From Betaproteobacteria bacterium LSUCC0117 (GTDB taxonomy: Bacteria; Pseudomonadota; Gammaproteobacteria; Burkholderiales; Burkholderiaceae_C): a stretch of DNA of 64,000 nucleotides. The notes below the pieces were generated by a model that worked only from the letters and a program-made list of their open reading frames with translations, was not told the DNA's origin and searched no databases. The first letter of the stretch is position 1. The number at the start of each line of letters is the position of its first letter. Positions 42,830 through 51,603 of the stretch are shown in pieces. The stretch covers positions 400,001-464,000 of the forward strand of contig JAUJFZ010000001.1 of the NCBI GenBank assembly GCA_030441535.1. The letters run 5' to 3'. A program made the translations under genes and the position numbers.

Positions 42830-43712
42830 AGCTTTGCTGCAGCAATTGGAGTGGACCGTCATCCGGCGGCTGGACGGTTTGCTGCAGGGCGATTACCGCA
42901 CCCTGTTCAGAGGGTCGGGCTTGGAGCTGGCTGACCTGCGCGAGTACCAAGCCCATGATGATGTGCGGCACATCGACTGGAATGTCACCGCGCGCATGCA
43001 AACCCCTTTTGTGCGAGAGCACCAAGAGGACCGGGAAATCACCGCATGGTTTTTGTTGGATCTGAGTGGCTCGATGGACTTTGGCAGCACCGGTCTCAGC
43101 AAGCGCGAGGCGATGCTGCGCTATGTCGGCGTGATGGCCAAGCTGCTCATGAAACGCGGCAATCGCATCGGTGCTTTCATTTTAAACCCAGCAGAACCGG
43201 AGGGATTCAAGTTCATCCCTGCACGCATGCACCGGCGCCACTTACTGCACTTGTTACATGCAATTGAGACCGCGACCGTCACGCAACAAACGCACCAAAC
43301 CCGATTGACCGATTGGCTCCGCAAAGCCAATGGTTTGTTGAAACGTCGCTCCAGCGTGTTTGTGGTCTCTGACTTCATGGGGGAATTCAACTGGACTACC
43401 GAACTGAGCGCCCTCAGTGAACGGCATGAAACGGTAGCGGTACGGTTGTTGGACTATGCAGAAATCGATCTGCCCAACGTCGGCTTGGTGTTGCTGCAAG
43501 ACCCAGAAACCGCCGAGCAATTGTTGCTGGACACGGCCAACGACAAATTCAGAGCTCGTTATGCCCAAACCGTTGAAAAGCGCGAGGCACAACTGGCCAC
43601 CGCGTTTGCACATGCGGGGGTCGATGCCTTGGAGTTGTCGACCGATGACGATTTGGCCAGTGCCTTGATGCGTTTCTCTGAACTGAGAAAACGGAAAGTT
43701 TGGCGTGCCTGA
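42819..43712 (+). CDS. DUF58 domain protein
   Basis: 297 residues. The DUF58 core reads GSGLELADLREYQAHDDVRHIDWNVTAR, followed by a VWA-like segment LLDLSGSMDFG. No membrane spans. DUF58 proteins are regular partners of MoxR and BatA-type VWA proteins. It overlaps both neighbours (11 nt and 8 nt), indicating coupled translation. Confidence 0.92.
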   Translation: MSAEALLQQLEWTVIRRLDGLLQGDYRTLFRGSGLELADLREYQAHDDVRHIDWNVTARMQTPFVREHQEDREITAWFLLDLSGSMDFGSTGLSKREAMLRYVGVMAKLLMKRGNRIGAFILNPAEPEGFKFIPARMHRRHLLHLLHAIETATVTQQTHQTRLTDWLRKANGLLKRRSSVFVVSDFMGEFNWTTELSALSERHETVAVRLLDYAEIDLPNVGLVLLQDPETAEQLLLDTANDKFRARYAQTVEKREAQLATAFAHAGVDALELSTDDDLASALMRFSELRKRKVWRA

Positions 43713-44694
43713 TTTCAGCTCGCTCTATTTCTTGTGGCCCCTAATGCTATGGGCCTGCGTTGTGGTGCCGGCCCTCGCCCTTGTGTATGCCCTTAAAACC
43801 AAAAGGCGGCCCCCCGTCCTCCTGGGGTTGGGCTTGTTGTTACTGTGCATCGCCTTGGCACGGCCACAAATGGTGCTTATGACTCCTGTGCGAGATGCAT
43901 CAGTAATGCTGGTGTTGGACACGTCGGGCAGCATGCGCGCCAAAGATCTGAAACCCTCGCGCATCGACGTCGCACAAAAAACCGCTCAACAATTTTTTGC
44001 CGACAAACCCCAGCGTTTGCAAGTCGGCCTGGTCACCGTGGCCGGTACAGCGGCCTTGGCACAAGCGCCCACAGAAGACCGTGATCTATTGTTAAAAGCC
44101 ATCGACTACTTGCCCCTGCAATATGGCTCAGCCTTGGGTACTGGCATTTTGGTGGCGCTGGAGGCCATGCTGCCGGGCTCGGGCATCGATGCGCAAAAAA
44201 TCATCAATGAATCAGCAGAAAACGGTGGCGCCAGAAACCCCAGCACGGCAGGGCAGTCTTTGGACGACAAAAAGTCGGCCACTCCTCCAACTGGCCAAGC
44301 GCGGCAAATGGCCATTGTGTTGATGAGCGATGGCCAAAGCAATATGGGGCCCGAGTTGAAACAAATAGCCGATTTGGCCGCGACACACCAAGTCAAGATT
44401 TACACCGTAGGCATAGGCACCACCGAGGGCGATGTAGTGCGGCTGCAAGGCCGTAGCATGCGCGTCAAGCTGGAAGATGAAGCACTGAAAAAAATCTCGA
44501 CTATCACGCAAGGTGAGTATTTCAGGGCCGACAGCGCAGAGGCCCTGAAGAGTATTTACGACAAATTAGGCTACCGACTTCGTTTTGAAAAACGCGCCAT
44601 GAGCGAGGTCACGGCGCATGTATCCGTTTTGGCGCTGCTGCTGGTTTTGATCAGTGTCACGCGCAGCTTTGTACGGATGGGCAAGATCATCTGA
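43705..44694 (+). CDS. BatA/BatB-like VWA membrane protein
   Basis: 329 residues from a GTG start overlapping the DUF58 gene by 8 nt. Two N-terminal membrane spans (about 8-29, 38-52), a VWA domain with MIDAS DTSGS (Asp72), a polar insertion (about 160-195) before VLMSDGQSNMGP, and a C-terminal span ending RSFVRMGKII. It is the substrate or partner of the MoxR ATPase. The divergent VWA protein at 39.6 kb has the same build and is probably an old duplicate. Confidence 0.9.
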   Translation: MPDFSSLYFLWPLMLWACVVVPALALVYALKTKRRPPVLLGLGLLLLCIALARPQMVLMTPVRDASVMLVLDTSGSMRAKDLKPSRIDVAQKTAQQFFADKPQRLQVGLVTVAGTAALAQAPTEDRDLLLKAIDYLPLQYGSALGTGILVALEAMLPGSGIDAQKIINESAENGGARNPSTAGQSLDDKKSATPPTGQARQMAIVLMSDGQSNMGPELKQIADLAATHQVKIYTVGIGTTEGDVVRLQGRSMRVKLEDEALKKISTITQGEYFRADSAEALKSIYDKLGYRLRFEKRAMSEVTAHVSVLALLLVLISVTRSFVRMGKII

Positions 44695-44699
44695 AGCTG

Positions 44700-44962
44700 G
44701 GGTCTCTGCAAAGCCGTCTCAGCGCCAATTGATGCGTGTCGACTCGCTGCTACCAGTTCAGCGGCAACCAATCGGGAAAGCGGGTTTTCTCTGTCAAGAT
44801 GACAATCATCGCGTTGGCGGCAGACACCCCAATTTCATAGACAGACTGACGAACCGAGGTCAATGGCGGCAAAGTGAAAGCGGAGTTAGGGGGGTCGTCA
44901 AAACCAATCAAAGAGAGGTCTTTGGGCACCCCTAAGCCCGATCGGTGCAAGGCCAGAGCGCT
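44700..44962 (-). pseudogene. LacI-family regulator C-terminal fragment
   Basis: The frame LHRSGLGVPKDLSLIGFDDP and LTSVRQSVYEIGVSAANAMI is the C-terminal part of a LacI-type sensor domain. It continues after a frame change near 44757 as ELVAASRHASIG. The DNA-binding domain and most of the sensor are gone. Directly upstream on the same strand a separate 45-codon frame (44961-45098) of unknown identity is open. Confidence 0.8.
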
Positions 44963-45122
44963 AAAAACAAGTAGTAGCATTAGGCATTTCATCGGCTTGG
45001 TTGATGACAAACTGGCGTGCTTCGCACCAGTATTGAGCGGTGCCTTTGAACTGGGCAAGTTTTGCTACATCTTGCCGTTCTGTGTCTTTGGTATCCATCG
45101 TATCCAAGTCTTCGATTACTTG

Positions 45123-45218
45123 AATACAGGTCTGTTGTCACCCTTGAAGAAGAGCAATCAGAGTCCGTTCAGAATGGCCGGACTCTGTGGAAATCGGTTG
45201 ACTTTTTGAGGGTCAGGA
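45123..45218 (+). repeat. Dispersed hairpin repeat, copy 2
   Basis: Nearly identical to copy 1 at 27642 over about 96 bp, including CTGTTGTCACCCTTGAAG, the hairpin AGAGTCCG/CGGACTCT and ATCGGTTGACTTTTTGAG. It sits in a gene-free stretch (44963-45424) that otherwise shows nothing I can name. Confidence 0.87.
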
Positions 45219-45424
45219 CTAAGCGATCGATATCCAATAGCGCGTTGGCCTGATCAATACCGCACCAATCATTAGTGTCCCGAGTAGCAGAAACAGTTCA
45301 GTTGCAGATGTATTCTGCGCCAGCGCCATAATGGCAGCACCAAGAGTGAGTAAAACGCGCTCAGTGGTCGTAAGCGCGCGTCCCCAGCAACACCTTGTCG
45401 CCTGACGAAGTTACCGCAAGCGCG

Positions 45425-46687
45425 CTAAGGACTTGGCGCGAGAAAAGGCTTTTGTAACCACGCCAGCCAGGCACCCGCAAATAAGATCGCTGCAGAGACA
45501 ATAAACCCGGTTGCGAGCCCCCCTGCATTGTCTGAAATCCACCCGGTCAGCGCAGGTCCCAATATTTGCCCCGTTGCAAAGATGCTGGTAAACACGGTGA
45601 TGGCCGCCACCCATTGGGTTTGCGGTAGGTTGTGCTTAATGAATGCCGTCGTCGATGCAACGGCAGTCGCTAAACACGCACCAAAAATCGCAGCTGATAC
45701 ATACAGGCAAACCACCATCACCATGCCAGAGGCTTTGCTACCGGTGAGCGCAAAGTAGCCCGGTATCAGGCACGCGATTGCCAACAGGGCATTGATTATG
45801 GCGAGGCACTGACCGCCTTTGAAGGTGTCAAGTGCCTTGGCCCATATCTGGGCGCTGACCAAACCCAGCACGCCCATGGTGATGTAGAAGGCCGTCAAAC
45901 TCGTGTCTTGCCAGCCAAGTTCGCGCAACATTGCCATGATGAATGTCATGTAGCCGATGTAGCCCATACCAAAGCAAAAATACCCGGCGGCAATCTTGGC
46001 GTAACGCGAGATGGCGGTGCTGTCACCCGTGGTTTTGCGCGGCGGTGAAACAGGCACCGACGCACTGGGTTTCCACATGAGAAAGGTCATCAGCAGGCCC
46101 GTTGCGCCCAGCACATACCAACCAAGTTGCCAAGGGTGCTTCATGCCCCACTCGGCACCCAGTGTCAGCGTGAGTGGCACCAACAGGGCGCAAATAATCA
46201 TGCCAAAGCCACCACCCGCATAGTAAATACCCAAGAGCAATCCTGAGCGCTTGGGGTGGGCGCTCGCGAGTTGGGCGATTAAGACGGTGCCGCCCGCGAA
46301 GACAGATGCGCTGGTGAAACCAGATAAAAACCGCAACAACCCAATGGCCGTGGGCTGAATGAACAGTCCGCAAAGCCCTAAAAAAATGCTGGTTAAAACG
46401 CCGCCAATGACGAAAGACCGCGCAGAGGAAAACCGGGTGATCACCCAAGAGAGCGTCAGGGCACCCATCAAGTAGCCCATGGCGTGGGCCGTGTTCATGG
46501 CGCCCAGTGTGAAATAAAGCCAACCCAAGTCGTCGCGCATGGACGGCACGAACAGCGCGTATGAGAAACGCGCCAAGCTCGCTCCCAAACTGGTACCCAG
46601 CGCCAAGCCGATAGCCGTTAGAACGGGCTGGCCGTGTAGCCATGAGAGTACCGATGATTGAGGAAGGGAGTCGCTTGTGTGGCTCAT
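45425..46687 (-). CDS. MFS transporter, YbfB/YjiJ family
   Basis: A 420-residue inner-membrane protein with twelve hydrophobic segments. The start of the core, GLALGTSLGASLARFSYALF, and GGTVLIAQLASAHPKRSGLLLGI fit the YbfB/YjiJ subfamily. A long polar loop (about 205-225) divides the halves. Substrate unknown. It is on the same strand as and 48 nt after the haloalkane dehalogenase gene, so export or uptake of a related compound is possible. Confidence 0.85.
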   Translation of the reverse strand: MSHTSDSLPQSSVLSWLHGQPVLTAIGLALGTSLGASLARFSYALFVPSMRDDLGWLYFTLGAMNTAHAMGYLMGALTLSWVITRFSSARSFVIGGVLTSIFLGLCGLFIQPTAIGLLRFLSGFTSASVFAGGTVLIAQLASAHPKRSGLLLGIYYAGGGFGMIICALLVPLTLTLGAEWGMKHPWQLGWYVLGATGLLMTFLMWKPSASVPVSPPRKTTGDSTAISRYAKIAAGYFCFGMGYIGYMTFIMAMLRELGWQDTSLTAFYITMGVLGLVSAQIWAKALDTFKGGQCLAIINALLAIACLIPGYFALTGSKASGMVMVVCLYVSAAIFGACLATAVASTTAFIKHNLPQTQWVAAITVFTSIFATGQILGPALTGWISDNAGGLATGFIVSAAILFAGAWLAWLQKPFLAPSP

Positions 46688-46735
46688 ATAGATGTAGTTG
46701 TCACGTACCCAACACGCCCGCAGAACATGTCCTAT

Positions 46736-47596
46736 TTAGATGTCTTGCAGCCAGAGGGCGACCGCACGTCCGATGTCGGCGCCCGAGTCTTCCTGAACAA
46801 AGTGCAGCCCCTTTACCGTCACCTCGGTCTGGTTGGGCCAGGTACGGCAGAAGTCTCGTTGTCCGCCGACCAAAATAGACCCCGGATCAGCGTTGATGAA
46901 CAACTTGGGTATGGTGCTTTGCGCCAGCCAGTCTGCATAAGACTGCACCAGTGCCACCATATGGGGAGGCTCACCTGCAATGGGGATCTCGCGCGGCCAG
47001 TTCAGCATGACTTGCCGGTCGGGTGCGTCCGTAAATGGTGCGCGATACGTAGCCATTTCTTCTTCAGTGAGCGGGCGCATGATGGAACTTGGCAACACCG
47101 CTTCAATAAAGAGGTTGCGGTTCAAGATCAGATCTTCCCCTTTGGGTGATCGAAACCCTTGGAAAATACCGCGCGCCTTTTCTGGCCAGTCATCCCATGT
47201 GGGCAATGGCATGACCACGGCTTCCATGTAGGCGATGCCACGCACGGCGTCTGGGTGCTTTTGCGCCCAATGAAAGCCCAAGGCACTGCCCCAGTCATGG
47301 ATCACCAAGGTAACCTTTTCGGTAATACCCAAGGCTTGGAACAACCCGTCGAGGTAGCGGTAAGAGGTCGTGAAGCTGTATCGATCATCACCGTCGCTTA
47401 CGGGCAGTTTGTCAGAGTCGCCGTGCCCGATGAGGTCTGGCGCGATCACGCGACCCAATGGTGCCAGCGCGGGCATCACGTCGCGCCATAAGTAGGAGGA
47501 GGTGGGGTTACCGTGCAGCAGCACGATGGGGTCGCCAGCACCCATTTCTCGATAGGCAATTGTTTTGCCCAGCACTTGGATCTTACTTACTTGCAT
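46736..47596 (-). CDS. Haloalkane dehalogenase (HLD-II-like alpha/beta hydrolase)
   Basis: Hydrolyses carbon-halogen bonds to alcohols. The 286-residue protein has every active-site landmark of the HLD-II group: halide-binding Asn30 (LLHGNPTSS) and Trp102, nucleophile Asp101 (VIHDWGSALGF), acid Glu125 (AYMEAVV) and base His265 (GLHFVQED). An Asp nucleophile followed by Trp separates it from esterases and epoxide hydrolases of the fold. It is divergent from the AlkB-like gene and precedes an MFS transporter. No signal peptide. Confidence 0.9.
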   Translation of the reverse strand: MQVSKIQVLGKTIAYREMGAGDPIVLLHGNPTSSYLWRDVMPALAPLGRVIAPDLIGHGDSDKLPVSDGDDRYSFTTSYRYLDGLFQALGITEKVTLVIHDWGSALGFHWAQKHPDAVRGIAYMEAVVMPLPTWDDWPEKARGIFQGFRSPKGEDLILNRNLFIEAVLPSSIMRPLTEEEMATYRAPFTDAPDRQVMLNWPREIPIAGEPPHMVALVQSYADWLAQSTIPKLFINADPGSILVGGQRDFCRTWPNQTEVTVKGLHFVQEDSGADIGRAVALWLQDI

Positions 47597-47784
47597 GGGT
47601 ATCTCCAGCTGTTCGTGTCACACGACCTCTAACCGTAGTTGAGTTGGGGGCGGATCGCTTTCTCACACGTGACACCTTACCCCTTAGCGCTAGGCAGGGC
47701 GCGGGCAGGATTGCGTATCACCACATTACCAGCAACAATATCTCGATCTCGGTTTTTATGGTCCAAGAAACACCAGAGCCTGCC

Positions 47785-48822
47785 ATGCGTTTCAAATGGA
47801 TACCAATCGCCTTGGGACTCATTTTCATGTTGTCCCCTACGATCGGCTGGTTAGTCGACACGCTATGGCTGACGCTATTTGTGGGTATTTTTTTGATTCC
47901 ACTGCTCGAGTGGGCATGGCACGACCGTAGCAGATCACCAGGTCCGCCATGGCAATGGCCCCGCGGGTTTTTTCAGCTGACTGCACTGTCAGTGGTTGCG
48001 CAAACGATAGGGTTGTGCGTCATTGCAGGAGAGATGTCTGAAATTGATGCCATCACGATCGGTCTCTCGGCGGGATACGTTGCGGGTGGCACCGGCATCG
48101 TGTTAGCCCATGAGTTGGGGCACCGAAAACACTGGTTTGACCGAGCAATCGCAAGATTGTGTTTGATCACCGTCGGGTACGGGCACTATCTCATCGAACA
48201 CAACCACGGTCATCACCGGTATGCGGCTACTTGGCAAGATCCTGCAACGGCCAGAAAAAATGAAAGTCTCTGGAGATTTTTTCCGCGCTATTTTTCGGGC
48301 GTGTGGAAACAGGCTTGGCGCTTGAGTTCTCAACGAAACCATCAACCAAACGAGGCCCTGGTCATGTTGGCGTGCTGGTTGCTCATCCTGCTGTCTGTGA
48401 CCCTGACGCTGGGTTCAGTCGCTTTCTTCTTTCTTATTACGCAAGCCATCGTGGCTCAATTGCTTGTGGGTTCTGTAGATTATTTTGAACACTGGGGGCT
48501 GCAGCGCCAGACTGTGAGCTCCAGACACGAACGCCTCAGTCATAAACATATCTGGGACTGCGCTAATCCCGTGTCAGAACTGCTGCTTTTTAATTTGCCC
48601 CGTCATTCAAGTCACCACTTGCAGCCATGGCTGACTGCCAACGAGCTGAAACGGGAATCCCAGTCACCGCAATTACCAACAGGCTATGCAGGAATGATTG
48701 TGATGGCATTCGTTAGCCCCTGGTTCATATCTGTCATGTCAAAAAGACTCTCTGAACTCCGAATTAAAGATGAAATCAACCCACTGATAAAAAGTCCGTT
48801 TAAATCAGACCTTCCGCAGTAA
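47785..48822 (+). CDS. AlkB-type membrane-bound di-iron monooxygenase/fatty acid desaturase family
   Basis: 345 residues with four or more membrane spans and the histidine boxes of alkane hydroxylases: HELGHRKH (109-116), EHNHGHH (139-145) and RHSSHH (273-278), plus DYFEHWGLQR, the AlkB-type NYxEHYGL variant. It would hydroxylate a terminal methyl or aromatic methyl group with rubredoxin as donor; no rubredoxin gene is in the window. Starts at 47758 and 47785 are both possible; neither has a good ribosome-binding site. The frame extends to 47458 without support. Confidence 0.85.
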   Translation: MRFKWIPIALGLIFMLSPTIGWLVDTLWLTLFVGIFLIPLLEWAWHDRSRSPGPPWQWPRGFFQLTALSVVAQTIGLCVIAGEMSEIDAITIGLSAGYVAGGTGIVLAHELGHRKHWFDRAIARLCLITVGYGHYLIEHNHGHHRYAATWQDPATARKNESLWRFFPRYFSGVWKQAWRLSSQRNHQPNEALVMLACWLLILLSVTLTLGSVAFFFLITQAIVAQLLVGSVDYFEHWGLQRQTVSSRHERLSHKHIWDCANPVSELLLFNLPRHSSHHLQPWLTANELKRESQSPQLPTGYAGMIVMAFVSPWFISVMSKRLSELRIKDEINPLIKSPFKSDLPQ

Positions 48823-48847
48823 ATTTAAATCTGCCAGCAACCAAAAG

Positions 48848-48962
48848 TTAACGCGGCCGTCGGTGCTTGATGGCTTGTTCAGTTTTACGATTCTGCGCAA
48901 ACGACACGGTGGCATAGCTGGCCAAAATGCGCGCGCCAACGATTGTTTGAATTAGTTTCATG
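48848..48962 (-). CDS. Very short secreted-like peptide, or gene start remnant
   Basis: A 38-codon frame beginning MKLIQTIVGARILASYATVS, which looks like a signal peptide (cleavage after SFAQ), then a short charged tail. It starts 10 nt after the chrA stop. It may be a leftover N terminus of an exported protein rather than a functional gene. Confidence 0.3.
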
Positions 48963-48972
48963 GATTGTGCGT

Positions 48973-50340
48973 TCATGCGATGAACCATCTTATGCCGACG
49001 CCTATCAGACCGCTGACAGCGATGACATGGATCACATTGCGTTTGTATTTAAAGAGCGCAACACAGGCGGCCACGGCAAGCACTACTGACGGCCAGTCAA
49101 AAACGCCACTAAAGCCTTGAGGCCAGAGCGCGTGGTAGCCAAAGAACAGCGCCAAGTTCAAGATCACACCCACCACGGCTGCCGTGATGGCAGTCAAGGG
49201 CGCTGTGAACTTGAGATCGTTGTGAGCACTCTCGATCATGGGCCCACCAGCCAAGATGAATAAGAATGAGGGCAGGAAAGTAAACCACGTGACCACGGTT
49301 GCAGCCACGGCACCGGCAAGAAACAAATTCTCCGGTCCGAACACCTCTTTGACATAGCCACCAATGAACCCGACAAAGGCCACGACCATGATGAGTGGCC
49401 CAGGTGTTGACTCACCAAGCGCCAAGCCATCAATCATTTGAGTTGCCGTAGCCCATCCAAATTGATCAACAGCACCCTGATAAACATATGGCAACACTGC
49501 ATAGGCACCACCAAACGTGAGCAAGGCAGCCTTGGTGAAGAACCAACTCATTTGCGTCAGGGTGTGATCCCAACCAAACCGCATGACCAATAAACCCATG
49601 GACACAATCCACAGCAATAAGCCTATCGCCACCACTTGGATCAACCGGTCAGATTTGAATACCGCATGCGCTGGTGTTGGGGTGTTGTCGTCGATCAGTG
49701 CAACACCATAGGAATCTATGGTTTTACCGTGACCACCGCCCACTCTAAATATTTCCGGTGCCACGCGGCCCCCAAAGAAACCGATGACAGCGGCACCCAG
49801 CACGATGAATGGAAACGGTACATTGAGCGCAAAAATCGCTACAAAGCTGGCCGCAGCGATGGCCCACAAAACATTGTTCTTCAGGGTGCGGGAGCCAATT
49901 CGATACGCGGCATAGACCACGATTGCGGTGACCGCAGGTTTGATGCCGTAAAAGATGCCAGCAATCAACGGCACGTCGCCAAAGACGATGTAGACCCACG
50001 AAAGCGCGATCAAGATAAACAATGATGGCAATAGGAACAGCGTACCCGCCACGATACCGCCACGTGTTTTATGCAGTAGCCAGCCGATGTAAATCGTCAG
50101 TTGCTGAGCTTCTGGACCAGGCAAGATCATGCAGTAATTGAGCGCGTGCAGAAAGCGTTTTTCAGAAATCCAGCGCCGCCGCACCACCAGCTCTTCGTGC
50201 ATGATGGCGATTTGGCCAGCGGGGCCGCCAAAGCTGATGAAACCTAGCTTGAGCCAAAACCAAAAAGTTTCCGTAAAACTTACCTGGGGCGCATCCTCAC
50301 TCAGCTTTATGTTGGGGGCTTCTTCTTTCGGGGTACTCAT
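48973..50340 (-). CDS. chrA: Chromate transporter
   Basis: A 455-residue CHR-family inner-membrane protein built from two homologous halves. The first has GFISFGGPAGQIAIMHEELV and YCMILPGPEAQQL; the second KAALLTFGGAYAVLPYVYQGA and ALGESTPGPLIMVVAFVG. These paired FGG and PGP motifs are diagnostic of long-chain ChrA, which exports chromate by proton motive force. It is in an accessory segment between tRNA-end remnants, compatible with acquired metal resistance; no chrB or chrR neighbour is present. Confidence 0.93.
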   Translation of the reverse strand: MSTPKEEAPNIKLSEDAPQVSFTETFWFWLKLGFISFGGPAGQIAIMHEELVVRRRWISEKRFLHALNYCMILPGPEAQQLTIYIGWLLHKTRGGIVAGTLFLLPSLFILIALSWVYIVFGDVPLIAGIFYGIKPAVTAIVVYAAYRIGSRTLKNNVLWAIAAASFVAIFALNVPFPFIVLGAAVIGFFGGRVAPEIFRVGGGHGKTIDSYGVALIDDNTPTPAHAVFKSDRLIQVVAIGLLLWIVSMGLLVMRFGWDHTLTQMSWFFTKAALLTFGGAYAVLPYVYQGAVDQFGWATATQMIDGLALGESTPGPLIMVVAFVGFIGGYVKEVFGPENLFLAGAVAATVVTWFTFLPSFLFILAGGPMIESAHNDLKFTAPLTAITAAVVGVILNLALFFGYHALWPQGFSGVFDWPSVVLAVAACVALFKYKRNVIHVIAVSGLIGVGIRWFIA

Positions 50341-50341
50341 A

Positions 50342-50517
50342 TCAGCAGGCGAGACCTTTTAAATAGTGGTGCTGCGCGTTCCAACGCCCTGGGACCGAGG
50401 TCACACACCAGGCTATGGCATCCGGCTTTCCCATAAAAACTTCGATGTAATCAACACTATCAGCCTGAGCTATCGCACAACCGTCAGGAAGCCTTGAATA
50501 TACGAACTTGGTTGCTA
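50342..50517 (-). other. Headless open frame cut at SDR copy B
   Basis: On the minus strand, out of frame with the SDR stop, codons for DLATKFVYSRLPDGCAIAQA and KPDAIAWCVTSVPGRWNAQH run to a stop at 50342, just before the chrA start. There is no plausible start codon. It may be the 3' end of a gene whose front was replaced by the duplicated SDR block. Confidence 0.35.
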
Positions 50518-51249
50518 AATCATCATTCCACCATCTACCGTAAATAATTGACCCGTTGCAAAAACTGACTCGTCGCTGGCCAAATAAATCACGATGGGCG
50601 CAATTTCCGCTGCTTGAGCCAATCTGCCCATCGGCTGGCGCGCAATAAATGCCTTTCGCGCGGCGATGGGATCGTCGTAACTGTTGATGCGCTCACCCAA
50701 TGAAGGCGTATCTACAGTGCCCGGTGCAATCGCATTGCAGCGTATGCCCTGCCCCACATAGTCGGCAGCCACGGCTTTGGTTAGTCCCACGACAGCAGCC
50801 TTACTCGCGCCATAAATAAATCTGTTGGGCAGACCTTTGGAGGCGCCGCACACGCTAGCCATATTGATAATGCTACCGCCCCCACGAGCCAGCATGTTGG
50901 GTAGTGCGGCCTGTATGGTCCAGAACTGAGATCTCGCATTGAGGTTGAAGGCAAACTCCCACTCTTGGTCTGTTGCTTGCGCAATTGATCCGTTGTGTAC
51001 ATAGCCTGCACAGTTGAACAAAATATCAAGCCGCGGCAGTTGTGCCAACAATTTATGAATGGCTTTTTTATCCAGCACATCCAGTACGGCGGTTTGGATA
51101 TTGCGCACCTCTTTCAACGTTGCCAATGCATCCGGGTTGACATCAGTTGCCCACACTGTAGCGCCTTGCTCGGCCATGGCCAATGCGCATGCCCGACCAA
51201 TTCCTTGCCCAGCTGCGGTGATCAAAGCCGTTTTACCTAGTAGTCGCAT
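50515..51249 (-). CDS. SDR dehydrogenase, copy B (BDH2/2-keto-3-deoxy-fuconate dehydrogenase-like)
   Basis: 244 residues, differing from copy A only at two residues (LPRLD and LASDES here). All SDR motifs are intact, including TAAGQGIGRA, Ser in NMASVCGA and Tyr/Lys in YGASKAAVVG, so both copies should be active. GGAGG precedes the ATG at 51249; frames extending to 51360 read into tRNA remnant 2. It stands between chrA and that remnant with no pathway partner adjacent. Confidence 0.88.
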   Translation of the reverse strand: MRLLGKTALITAAGQGIGRACALAMAEQGATVWATDVNPDALATLKEVRNIQTAVLDVLDKKAIHKLLAQLPRLDILFNCAGYVHNGSIAQATDQEWEFAFNLNARSQFWTIQAALPNMLARGGGSIINMASVCGASKGLPNRFIYGASKAAVVGLTKAVAADYVGQGIRCNAIAPGTVDTPSLGERINSYDDPIAARKAFIARQPMGRLAQAAEIAPIVIYLASDESVFATGQLFTVDGGMMI

Positions 51250-51266
51250 AATTGCCTCCGTCAAGT
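50515..51266 (-). repeat. Long duplicated block, copy B
   Basis: 752 bp almost identical to 24471-25222. The right end stops 39 nt from tRNA-end remnant 2. Same orientation as copy A, so recombination between the copies would delete or duplicate the 26 kb between them. Confidence 0.93.
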
Positions 51267-51304
51267 GGTTGATAAATGCATCATGAGGGTTTCCTCTCGC
51301 TGCT

Positions 51305-51387
51305 TGGGTGGTACAGAGTTCGAACCTGTGACCCCTGCCTTGTGAAGGGACCGCCTGCAACCACGCCGCTACAGCTCCACTGCAACG
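51305..51387 (-). repeat. tRNA 3'-half remnant 2 (degenerate)
   Basis: The same arm, anticodon-loop region (TTCACAA here) and T arm (GGTTCGAAC) as the other remnants, but without CCA and without the following terminator; several point changes. It lies beside the duplicated SDR block. The remaining gap to the peptide ABC transporter (51388-51603) shows no gene I can support. Confidence 0.78.
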
Positions 51388-51603
51388 TTAAACAGCTGCT
51401 AGCGTAATCCGCGCCAAGAAGAAAGCTTGATTCAACCTCAAGCTGGCCAGTTAACCCGGATTGCGGAGCGCATCCTGTGTTCGCTGCACGCCATCCAACC
51501 AACGCTTTGCATGTAGTCGAGCCTCTGTGCGAATCAAAACGAAAATTGCACACTTCATCACTGCCTTAAGCGCGAGGCACTCCGTGCCCCCTCACGATCA
51601 TCC

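Noticed and set aside
51281..51553. Protein-coding frames across the tRNA remnants, which give similar peptides at 51.3 and 60.8 kb
   Set aside because: The similarity comes from the repeated tRNA and arm DNA. The frames lack proper starts and read through the tRNA T arm.
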